From contig CAWGOF010000003.1 in assembly GCA_963824225.1 (NCBI GenBank), positions 1 to 64,000 on the forward strand: 64,000 bases of DNA, in the 5' to 3' direction. Under the pieces are notes generated by a model. That model did not search any database. It was not told the DNA's origin and saw only the letters and a list, made by a program, of their open reading frames with translations. The stretch's first letter is position 1, and each line of letters starts with the position of its first letter. This document shows, in pieces, positions 57,268-64,000 of this stretch. Origin of the DNA: CAWGOF01 sp963824225. GTDB lineage: Bacteria > Acidobacteriota > Polarisedimenticolia > Polarisedimenticolales > Polarisedimenticolaceae. Position numbers and translations under genes: made by a program.

Positions 57268-58255
57268 CACGAGCGGCATGCACGAGGACATCCTCGAGAC
57301 GATCGGCGGCACGCCGCTCGTCAAGCTGCGGCGCTTCGCCCCGCGCGGGGCGCTCGTTGCCGCCAAGGTCGAGTCGTTCAACCCGGGCAGCTCGGTCAAG
57401 GATCGCATCGCCGTGACGCTCGTCGACGCCGGGGAGCGTCAAGGGCTGCTGCGCCCGGGCGGCACGATCGTCGAGCCGACGTCCGGCAACACGGGACTCG
57501 GCTTGGCCCTGGTCGCCGCCCTGCGCGGTTACCGACTGATCTGCACGGCCGCCGACAAGATCCCCCAGGAGAAGGTGGCGCTGCTGCGGGCGTTCGGCGC
57601 CGAGGTCATCACCTGTCCGACGAACGTGCCGGCCGACGATCCGCGCTCGTACTACAAGATGGCCGAGCGGATCCGTGACGAGCGCGGCGCGTACCTGCCG
57701 TACCAGTACTACAACGAGGCCAACCCGCAGGCGCACTACGAAACGACGGGTCCCGAGATCTGGGACCAGACCGAAGGTCGCGTCACCCACTGGGTCGCGG
57801 GCGTCGGCACCGGCGGCACGATCAGCGGCGTCGCGCGCTACCTGAAGGAGCGCAATCCCGCCGTGCGGGTCGTGGGAGTCGATACGGTGGGCAGCGTCTA
57901 CGCGTACTACCACCGGCACCGTGAGCTCCCGCCGTCCGACCAGATCCACCAGTACCTGATCGATGGCATCGGCGAGGACTTCATGCCCTCGACCGTGTGG
58001 TGGGACACGATCGACGAGATCGTGACGATCGACGATCGATCGGCGTACCGGGCGGTGCTCGAGCTCGCTCGGCGCGAGGCGATCTTCTGCGGCTCGTCGG
58101 GAGGTGCGGCGGCCGAGGGCGCGCGGCGCGTCGCCGCCGAGCTATCCGACGACGCCCTCGTGGTCACGCTGTTCCCCGACTCGGGCGAGCGCTACCTGTC
58201 GAAGCTGAACGAAGCGTGGATGCGCGAGCGCGGTCTGCTCGACGACGGATCCTGA
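57260..58255 (+). CDS. Cystathionine beta-synthase / cysteine synthase family enzyme
   Basis: A 331-residue fold type II PLP enzyme with ETIGGTPLVKL, the PLP lysine Lys47 in GSSVKDRIA, the PTSGNTGLGLA substrate loop, the phosphate-binding GVGTGGTISGVARYLKE and a distal IDGIGEDFMPSTVWWDTID block. The last is closer to bacterial cystathionine beta-synthases than to CysK. No C-terminal CBS domain pair is present. The ATG overlaps the dioxygenase stop. Synthesis and oxidation of cysteine are thus encoded together. Confidence 0.85.
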   Translation: MRSTSGMHEDILETIGGTPLVKLRRFAPRGALVAAKVESFNPGSSVKDRIAVTLVDAGERQGLLRPGGTIVEPTSGNTGLGLALVAALRGYRLICTAADKIPQEKVALLRAFGAEVITCPTNVPADDPRSYYKMAERIRDERGAYLPYQYYNEANPQAHYETTGPEIWDQTEGRVTHWVAGVGTGGTISGVARYLKERNPAVRVVGVDTVGSVYAYYHRHRELPPSDQIHQYLIDGIGEDFMPSTVWWDTIDEIVTIDDRSAYRAVLELARREAIFCGSSGGAAAEGARRVAAELSDDALVVTLFPDSGERYLSKLNEAWMRERGLLDDGS

Positions 58256-58334
58256 GACGCGAACGGGGCGGGCCGACCGCCGGGCCCACCGATCCCGCGC
58301 TCACGCGCGAGCCCGCGTGGGCCCAGCGTCCGGC

Positions 58335-58661
58335 TCACACCATCATCTTCAGGTTCTTCAGCGCCCGGACCTTGACCTTGGTCGTCGCCGGCTTGGCCGC
58401 GACGTCCATGAACTCGCCGGGCTTGAACGGATTCGGCACGTTTTTCCGCGCCTTACGCGCAGGAACGTGCCTGCGCTCGATCTTCACCAGTCCGGGCAGC
58501 GTGAACATCCCCGCGCCGCTCTTGCCCAGGCTCCTCTTGACCTGCTTGGACAGCGAGTCGAGCACGGACGACACGTCCCGGCGCTTGAGATCGGTCTCGC
58601 CCGCGATCGCGTTCAGCAGATCGCTCTTCGTCATCGCCTTCTTCGAGCTTGCCTTGGCCAT
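58335..58661 (-). CDS. hup: HU-family nucleoid protein
   Basis: A 108-residue DNA-binding protein. After a Lys-rich leader (MAKASSKKAMTKSDLLNAIA) come the helical dimerisation part (DVSSVLDSLSKQVKRSL), the beta arms (FTLPGLVKIERRHVPARKARKNVPNPFKPGEFMDVAAKPATTKVKVR) and a hydrophobic end. The canonical RxxRxGRNPxTG arm appears as PARKARKNVPNP, so it is a variant HU/SWI-like member. The ATG at 58661 follows a GGTCGACC region. It has its own good promoter upstream. Confidence 0.88.
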   Translation of the reverse strand: MAKASSKKAMTKSDLLNAIAGETDLKRRDVSSVLDSLSKQVKRSLGKSGAGMFTLPGLVKIERRHVPARKARKNVPNPFKPGEFMDVAAKPATTKVKVRALKNLKMMV

Positions 58662-58749
58662 TCCCGGTCGACCTCCATGGAGCCCCGACTCGCGCCGGCT
58701 CCGCTTCGGTCGGAGCGATTCGTGCGGGGATTTCCGCGCCGGCGCGCGT

Positions 58750-58778
58750 AGTCTAGCGGCTTTCCCGCAGCGGATCAA
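58750..58778 (-). promoter_or_regulatory. Sigma-70 promoter for the HU gene
   Basis: Reverse strand TTGATC (58778-58773) and TAGACT (58755-58750) are separated by exactly 17 bases, about 90 bases before the HU ATG. The -35 overlaps the end of the YyaL gene. Confidence 0.55.
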
Positions 58779-61093
58779 TCGTTTCGCGGCCGAATTCCCG
58801 CATCTTTTGCGCCGGGAGACACGTCGACGCTCTCCCGCTCGGCGAGCCGACGCGCGAGCTCGCGCGCGTCGGTGATCGGAAGCTGACACGCACCGCCCCG
58901 GCACACGTAGGCCGTGGCGCGGCCATCGAGGGCACGCTTGCCAGCGAACGCGGGGACCCAACGCTCGTGCTTCGCGCGCTCGTCCTCGGTCGTCCAGGCG
59001 AGCACGCTCGCCGGGACGTAGGACGAGCGCACCGCCGCGAGGAGCGGCTCCGCCGACTTGCGGTCGGGCGCGACGAGCAAGATCTCCCGCGGACCGGCGA
59101 GGCCGAACTCGAGACCCAAGAGCATCTCGCCCAGTGCCGTCGGCTGGCCGGTCAGGGTCCGGGCGAACGCGCGGACGATCGCGTCCGCGCGCACGCGGTG
59201 CCGGTCGTCGAGCGTGAGCGCGTGGAGCCGCCGCAGGTTGAGCAGCGCGACCGAGTTCCCGGACGGCTCCGCGCCGTCGTGGTCCGGCTTCTCGCGCACG
59301 AGCAGCGCCTCGTGATCGTCGCTCGTCCGGAAGTAGCCACCCGACGCCTCGTCCCAGTAGTGCCGGTCGAGCGCTTCCTGGAGCGCGATCGCCTCGCCGA
59401 GCCATGCCGGATCCGCGGTTGCCTCGTACAGGTCGATCAGACCCGCGATCAAGCACGCGTAGTCGTCGACGAATGCGGGCGACGGACGCTCGGTCGGTCG
59501 ATCGACGCGCCGCAGCCGTCCGCCGACACGCATGCGACCGAGGACGAACCGCGCCGCTCGGGCCGCGCGCTGGGCATGCACCGGGCGATCGAGGACCAGC
59601 GCGGCGCGCGCGAAGGCCGAGATCGCCAGACCGTTCCACGACGCGAGCACCTTCTCGTCCCGCAGCGGGGCGGGACGTGCCCGGCGCGCGCGGTACAGCC
59701 GATCCCGGGCCTCGGCGACGAGCGGCAGCGCTTCGGGCGCCACGGGCTCGGCGACGTACAGCACGTTGCGCCGCTCGAAGTTGCCGGCGCTCGTGACCCC
59801 GAGATGCCGCTCGATCAGCGCGGCCGAAGGCGGATCGAGCACCCCGCGGATCTCGTCCGGCGTCCAGGTGAAGAACCAGCCCTCCTCCCGCTCCCCGTCG
59901 GGTCGCGCGCTGTCGGCGTCGGTCGCCGAGTAGAACGCGCCGTCGGGCGAGGACATCTCGCGGTCGAGGTAGCCCAGCGTCAGCTCGGCCACCGTCGCAT
60001 ACGACGAGTCGCCGCTCGCCTGGTGGCCTTCGAGGTACGCGAGCACGAGCAGGGCGTTGTCGTACAGCATCTTCTCGAAGTGCGGCACGCGCCATGCCGC
60101 GTCGACGCTGTAACGATGGAACCCGCCGCCGATCTGGTCGTGGATCCCCCCGCGGGCGATCGCGGTCAGGGTGTGGAGAGCCATGCGACGCCAGCGCTCG
60201 TCACCCGTCCGCTGGGCCGCGCGCAGCAGCAGGCGTACGGGGAGGCTGCTCGGGAACTTCGGCGCGTGGCCCAAGCCGCCGGCGCGCGAATCGTAGCTCG
60301 CCGCATAGCTCTGAAGCGCGAGGTCGATCGTGCGAGCCGGGGAAACGTCGCCCGCGGGAGCGGCCGGCTGGCGCAGGTACTCGGTGAGATACCGTGCGCT
60401 CGTCGTCAGCCGTCCGCGATCCTTGTCCCACACGCCGGACAGCTCGCGCAGCACGGTCAAGAAGCCGGCCCCTGCGCCGCGGTCACCGTCCCGCGGGGGA
60501 AAGTACGTCCCGCCGAAGAACGGCGCGCCGTCGCCCGAGAGCCAGACCGTCATCGGCCAGCCCCCCTGCCCCGACAGCATCTGCACCGCGGTCATGTAGA
60601 TCGCGTCGACGTCCGGGCGCTCTTCTCGATCGACCTTGATCGCCACGTAGTGCGCGTTGAGGAACGCCGCGATCTCCGGGTCCTCGAACGACTCCTCCTC
60701 CATGACGTGGCACCAGTGGCAGGTGGAGTAACCGACGCTCAGCAGCAGCGGTCGGTCGAGTCGGCGCGCCGCCTCGAACGCCGCCGCGCCCCAGGGGTAC
60801 CAGTCGACCGGGTTGTGCGCGTGCTGCAGCAGGTACGGGCTCGACTCGAGCAGCAGCCGGTTGCTGTACTTGGGGCCGCCGTCCTCGCGCAGGTGGCGGG
60901 TCCGTGGACGGTATCCCGGTCCGCGCGACCGCAGCTGCTCCTCGAGCGCGCGCTCGAGCTCCGCGGGACGGGTCGCGTCTCCGGGGAGCTCGCCGGTCGA
61001 TCGACGGTCGCTCGTCCCCGCCTCCTCGTGCGCCCCTGGGGACGCGAAGCCCAGGCTCAAGAGAACGACGGCCAGCGGCGCAACACGTCTCAA
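58775..61093 (-). CDS. YyaL/DUF255 thioredoxin-domain protein (spermatogenesis-associated 20 family)
   Basis: A 772-residue protein with a short signal peptide (APLAVVLLSLGFASPGA). The N-terminal thioredoxin-like domain has NRLLLESSPYLLQHAHNPVDWYPW and the CHWCH motif in YSTCHWCHVMEEESFED. The rest is a large (alpha/alpha)6-barrel-like region (GLGHAPKFPSSLPVRLLLRAA, DQIGGGFHRYSVDAAWRVPHFEKMLYDNA) typical of the family. Function is not settled; roles in N-glycan-like or thiol chemistry have been suggested. The start is TTG at 61093 with reverse TACACT at 61109-61104, nearly leaderless. Confidence 0.88.
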   Translation of the reverse strand: MRRVAPLAVVLLSLGFASPGAHEEAGTSDRRSTGELPGDATRPAELERALEEQLRSRGPGYRPRTRHLREDGGPKYSNRLLLESSPYLLQHAHNPVDWYPWGAAAFEAARRLDRPLLLSVGYSTCHWCHVMEEESFEDPEIAAFLNAHYVAIKVDREERPDVDAIYMTAVQMLSGQGGWPMTVWLSGDGAPFFGGTYFPPRDGDRGAGAGFLTVLRELSGVWDKDRGRLTTSARYLTEYLRQPAAPAGDVSPARTIDLALQSYAASYDSRAGGLGHAPKFPSSLPVRLLLRAAQRTGDERWRRMALHTLTAIARGGIHDQIGGGFHRYSVDAAWRVPHFEKMLYDNALLVLAYLEGHQASGDSSYATVAELTLGYLDREMSSPDGAFYSATDADSARPDGEREEGWFFTWTPDEIRGVLDPPSAALIERHLGVTSAGNFERRNVLYVAEPVAPEALPLVAEARDRLYRARRARPAPLRDEKVLASWNGLAISAFARAALVLDRPVHAQRAARAARFVLGRMRVGGRLRRVDRPTERPSPAFVDDYACLIAGLIDLYEATADPAWLGEAIALQEALDRHYWDEASGGYFRTSDDHEALLVREKPDHDGAEPSGNSVALLNLRRLHALTLDDRHRVRADAIVRAFARTLTGQPTALGEMLLGLEFGLAGPREILLVAPDRKSAEPLLAAVRSSYVPASVLAWTTEDERAKHERWVPAFAGKRALDGRATAYVCRGGACQLPITDARELARRLAERESVDVSPGAKDAGIRPRND

Positions 61094-61133
61094 TCCGCGT
61101 CGGAGTGTAGCGCGGAACGGGAATCCGAACGAA

Positions 61134-61162
61134 TTTACGCCGACCTAACACTGAGCTTACGT
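61134..61162 (+). promoter_or_regulatory. Pho-box-like array of three 11-bp-phased repeats before pstS
   Basis: TTTACGC (61134), CTAACAC (61145) and CTTACGT (61156) start exactly 11 bases apart, with a weak fourth copy (AACACCC) at 61167. PhoB/PhoP-type regulators bind 7-bp direct repeats at 11-bp spacing. A TACAAC -10 lies at 61182-61187, 19 bases after the last good repeat, consistent with activated transcription of pstS under phosphate limitation. Confidence 0.6.
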
Positions 61163-61225
61163 CCGTAACACCCCCCGACTTTACAACGGCCTTCGCGCGC
61201 TCCCGTGGCGCGAGGAGGAACGGCG

Positions 61226-62194
61226 ATGATCATGCTGCGCTCGGTGCTCGCGGCCGTGCTGTTCGCCAGCGCCCCGGCCGCTCTGGCCCAGTCGGGGAAG
61301 GTCGATGCCGCGGTGCCGAAATACTCCAAGGCTTCGGGCGTCGCGGGGAACCTGAACTCGATCGGCTCGGACACGCTGAACAACTTGATGACCTACTGGG
61401 TCGAGGCGTTCGGCCAGCTGTACCCCGGCGTGCGGATCCAGGTCGAGGGCAAAGGCTCGTCCACCGCTCCTCCGGCCCTGATCCAGGGCACGGCCCAGCT
61501 CGGGCCGATGAGCCGCGAGATGAAGGCCAGCGAGATCGACGAGTTCGAAAAGAAGTACGGTTACAAGCCGACGCAGATCCGGGCCGCCGTCGATGCCCTC
61601 GCCGTGTACGTGCACCGTGACAATCCGCTCGACAAGCTGACGTTGCCCGAGGTCGACGCGATCTTCTCGATCACTCGCAAGTGCGGCCACCCGGCGGCGA
61701 TCGACACGTGGGGCGCGCTCGGAGCGACGGGGCCCGAGGCGGCCCGTCCGATCCGGCTCTACGGCCGGAACTCGGCGTCCGGGACCTACGGCTATTTCAA
61801 GGACGTCGCGCTGTGCAAGGGCGACTACCGCGATGCCGTCAAGGAGCAGCCGGGCTCGGCGTCGGTCGTCCAGGGCGTGGCCGAGGACCGGTCCGGGATC
61901 GGATACAGCGGCATCGGCTACCGGACCTCGGGCGTCAAGCCTCTGTCGATCGCGTCCCAGGCCGGCGCGCCGTACTACGGTGTCGACTCCGAGACCGTTC
62001 TCTCGGGCAAGTACCCGCTCGCACGCTTCCTCTACCTGTACGTCAACAAGGCGCCGAACAAGCCGCTCGATCCGCTGGTCCGGGAGTTCGTGCGCTTCGT
62101 CCTGTCGCGCGAGGGCCAGGAGCTCGTGGTCAAGGACGGCTACCTGCCGCTCCCGGCTCCGCGGCTGGCGCAGGAACGCGCGCGGATCGAGTAG
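61226..62194 (+). CDS. pstS: Phosphate ABC transporter substrate-binding protein
   Basis: Periplasmic phosphate receptor. The 322-residue precursor has a signal peptide (MIMLRSVLAAVLFASAPAALAQ), a phosphate-binding domain starting GSDTLNNLMTYWVEAFGQLYPGV and the motifs GSSTAPPALIQGTAQLGPMSRE and YGRNSASGTYGYFKD. The latter resemble the longer Pseudomonas-type PstS. The ATG at 61226 is chosen because AGGAGGAA lies just upstream; an in-frame GTG at 61205 is upstream of that site. It leads the pst operon; pstC follows after 6 bases. Confidence 0.93.
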   Translation: MIMLRSVLAAVLFASAPAALAQSGKVDAAVPKYSKASGVAGNLNSIGSDTLNNLMTYWVEAFGQLYPGVRIQVEGKGSSTAPPALIQGTAQLGPMSREMKASEIDEFEKKYGYKPTQIRAAVDALAVYVHRDNPLDKLTLPEVDAIFSITRKCGHPAAIDTWGALGATGPEAARPIRLYGRNSASGTYGYFKDVALCKGDYRDAVKEQPGSASVVQGVAEDRSGIGYSGIGYRTSGVKPLSIASQAGAPYYGVDSETVLSGKYPLARFLYLYVNKAPNKPLDPLVREFVRFVLSREGQELVVKDGYLPLPAPRLAQERARIE

Positions 62195-62200
62195 CCGGGG

Positions 62201-64000
62201 ATGCGGCACACGCCGCGACGGCGCCTCATCGCCGATCGCGCGGCTCGCGTCGCGGTGACGGCGGGCGGGCTGGCGATCGTCGCGAGCGTTCTCGGGATCC
62301 TGCTGTTCATCGTGGTCGAGGTCGCGCCGCTCACGTTTCGACCGCGCATCGAGCGAGGCCGCAGCCTGGACCTCGAGCCCCCGGGCGTCGTGGCGTGGGT
62401 CGTCGATCCGCACCGCGAGCGGGGCGCAGCGCTCCGCCCGGACGGGACGCTCGTGCTCGTCGATCTGACGACCGGTGACGAGATCGAGGAGCGCAGCGCT
62501 CCCTACGCCGGTCTCGAGCAGATCGTCGTGCGACCCGGCGGCACCATCACCGCGGCGACGGCCGACGGACGCGTCGTGATCCAGACGGTCCACTTCGGCG
62601 AGTCGTTCGACGGCTCGACGCGCCGGATCGAGGTCGAGACCCCGGTCGCCACGGTCCTCGATCTCGACCCGCAGCACCGCCCGCTCGGCCCGTGGACCGC
62701 AACCGTCACGCCGGACGGCGGCGCGGTCGCGGCGGCGGTCCTCGCCGAAGGAAGGCTCGTCGTCGCCCGTCGGACCGTGGAGCGCAACCCGCTGACGGAG
62801 GAGCTCCAGGCCGCCGACACGCACGCCGACGTTGCGCTCTCGATCCCGCTCGAGCATCTGATCCTGGACGATGCGGGTCGCAACCTGTACGGTGCGGATC
62901 GGTCGAGTCTGGTCCGGTTCCGGCTCGAGGGGACCACCGTCTCCGCGCCGGAGGTCGCGCCGTGCCGCTCCGCGGTGACGGCCCTGGCGCTGCTCCTGGG
63001 CCAGCGCTCGCTCGTGGCCGGTCATGCGGACGGGAGCATCTCCGTGTGGAGCGTCCTGCCGGCGGACGACGGGGAGCATCTCGCGCGCCTGCATGCGTTC
63101 GGGGCGCAGTCGGCACCGATCGTCGCGATCGCCGCCTCGCCGCGCACGCGGAGCTTCGCCGCCTCGGCCGCCGATGGGAGCCTCGCCATCTACCACTCGA
63201 CCTCCGAGCGCGTCCTGTGGACGGGGCGAGCGGAGCGAGGCGCCGCGGCCCTGCCGTTCTACGCGCCCAAGGCCGACGCGCTGTACATCCTCGCCGGCAC
63301 GCATCTCGACGAGCTGGTCCTCGACATCCCGCACCCCGAGATCAGCGCCAAGGCGCTCCTCGGGCGCGTGGCCTACGAGGGATACGCCGGGCCACGATAC
63401 GTCTGGCAGTCGACGGGCGGATTGGACGAGTTCGAGCCCAAGCTGAGCCTGATCCCGCTCGCCGTCGGCACGCTCAAGGGCACCGTGTATGCGCTCGTTC
63501 TGGCCATCCCGCTCGGCGTGCTCGGCGCGATGTACACGTCGCAGTTCCTGCACCACCGCCTTCGCGCCATCGTCAAGCCGACCGTCGAGATCATGGCCGC
63601 GCTGCCGAGCGTCGTGCTCGGGTTCCTCGCCGGACTCTGGCTCGCCCCGCGCATCGAGCGCGACATGCCCGCGCTCGTGCTCCTGCTGGTCCTCGTGCCC
63701 ACGCTCGCGCTCGTCGCCGGCGCGGCGTGGCGCGCGACCCCGGTGCGCCTGCGGCGGCGGCTCCCCCCCGGCAGCGAGCTCATCGTCCAGATCGCCGCCG
63801 CGGGCGTGGCGCTCGTCGGCGCTCTCGCACTCGGTCCGTCGTTCGAGGTCTGGGCGTTCGGCGGCTCGTTCTCCGACTGGCTCCTGCGCACGACCGGCCT
63901 GGCGTACGACCAGCGAAACGCCGTGGTCGTCGGCGTGGCCATGGGCTTCGCCGTCATTCCGATCCTGTTCTCGATCGCCGAGGACGCGTTCAGCAACGTT
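62201..64000 (+). CDS. pstC: Phosphate ABC transporter permease PstC, large form (3'-partial)
   Basis: The frame is open from the ATG at 62201 to the window end (600 codons seen). A first membrane helix (RVAVTAGGLAIVASVLGILLFIVV) is followed by a soluble region of about 380 residues with propeller-like repeats (AVTALALLLGQRSLVAGHADGSISVWS, SAPIVAIAASPRTRSFAASAADGSLAIYHS). Then comes YVWQSTGGLDEFEPKLSLIPL and the permease core (GTLKGTVYALVLAIPLGVLGAMYTSQF, VEIMAALPSVVLGFLAGLWLAP). E. coli PstC is about half this length; large PstC forms exist in Pseudomonas and others. pstA and pstB presumably follow outside the window. Confidence 0.9.
   Translation, partial: MRHTPRRRLIADRAARVAVTAGGLAIVASVLGILLFIVVEVAPLTFRPRIERGRSLDLEPPGVVAWVVDPHRERGAALRPDGTLVLVDLTTGDEIEERSAPYAGLEQIVVRPGGTITAATADGRVVIQTVHFGESFDGSTRRIEVETPVATVLDLDPQHRPLGPWTATVTPDGGAVAAAVLAEGRLVVARRTVERNPLTEELQAADTHADVALSIPLEHLILDDAGRNLYGADRSSLVRFRLEGTTVSAPEVAPCRSAVTALALLLGQRSLVAGHADGSISVWSVLPADDGEHLARLHAFGAQSAPIVAIAASPRTRSFAASAADGSLAIYHSTSERVLWTGRAERGAAALPFYAPKADALYILAGTHLDELVLDIPHPEISAKALLGRVAYEGYAGPRYVWQSTGGLDEFEPKLSLIPLAVGTLKGTVYALVLAIPLGVLGAMYTSQFLHHRLRAIVKPTVEIMAALPSVVLGFLAGLWLAPRIERDMPALVLLLVLVPTLALVAGAAWRATPVRLRRRLPPGSELIVQIAAAGVALVGALALGPSFEVWAFGGSFSDWLLRTTGLAYDQRNAVVVGVAMGFAVIPILFSIAEDAFSNV

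Noticed and set aside
58256..58334. GC-rich inverted sequences between the PLP enzyme and HU genes as an intrinsic terminator
   Set aside because: Hairpins can be drawn (GGGCGGGCC with similar C-rich arms) but none is perfect and no T tract follows.
61181..63556. Long minus-strand open frame opposite pstS and pstC
   Set aside because: Low-complexity Arg/Asp/Gly translation mirroring pst codons; the plus strand encodes clear PstS and PstC.

Overview
The window is dense, high-GC bacterial chromosome (about 70% GC by eye) with 55 genes, very short intergenic gaps and many 1-8 base start/stop overlaps. The gene order pheT / zapB-like / zapA / 6S RNA / rny, together with a class I lysyl-tRNA synthetase, an ECF sigma factor coupled to a Ser/Thr kinase with TPR repeats, and a histone-deacetylase-like amidohydrolase, suggests a Gram-negative 'deltaproteobacterial-grade' lineage (Myxococcota or a relative). 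The phylum is not certain. No rRNA, tRNA, CRISPR array, insertion sequence, phage or origin was recognised. Several apparent single-base indels (pheT, lysK, the dapC candidate, cysteine dioxygenase) suggest that part of the sequence is draft quality.

Layout. 1-7.9 kb: end of pheT, cell-division genes, 6S RNA, then a coupled operon rny-ispA-tlyA-nadK-MFS. 7.9-15.9 kb: two HTH regulators, class I lysK (frameshifted at a homopolymer), a phospholipid-type methyltransferase, a lipoprotein plus outer-membrane barrel, an Mrp/ApbC ATPase and a HEAT-repeat secreted protein. 15.9-20.7 kb (minus strand): lysine/diaminopimelate operon asd-dapB-dapA-dapD-dapC; the first half of dapC is riddled with frameshifts. 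20.7-26.6 kb: small Cys-rich protein, phosphoglycolate phosphatase, two secreted proteins (one with PDZ domains), pckA and pdxH.

26.6-33.2 kb is the most unusual block: an arginine-deiminase-family enzyme with a full catalytic set, three paralogous ATP-grasp ligases, glycogen synthase and a 46-residue zinc ribbon, arranged around a 36-bp divergent promoter region. 33.2-42.7 kb: metH, an ABC-2 exporter, a secreted propeller protein with a Pro/Thr linker, a lipid kinase and a MATE transporter. 42.7-48.9 kb: TPR Ser/Thr kinase and ECF sigma factor, divergent from two secreted proteins, with an inverted repeat between. 48.9-58.7 kb: PaaZ-type aldehyde dehydrogenase, Ntn asparaginase, sigma-70 factor, adrenodoxin-type reductase, HDAC-like fusion, MBL hydrolase, cysteine dioxygenase plus cystathionine beta-synthase-like enzyme, and an HU protein. 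58.8-64 kb: YyaL/DUF255 protein, then the start of a pst operon with an 11-bp-phased Pho-box-like array and a PstC carrying a large extra-membrane insert; it runs off the window.

The strongest individual oddity is RNase Y: its KH domain looks normal, but several metal ligands of its HD domain are replaced, so it may be a catalytically altered or dead paralogue.
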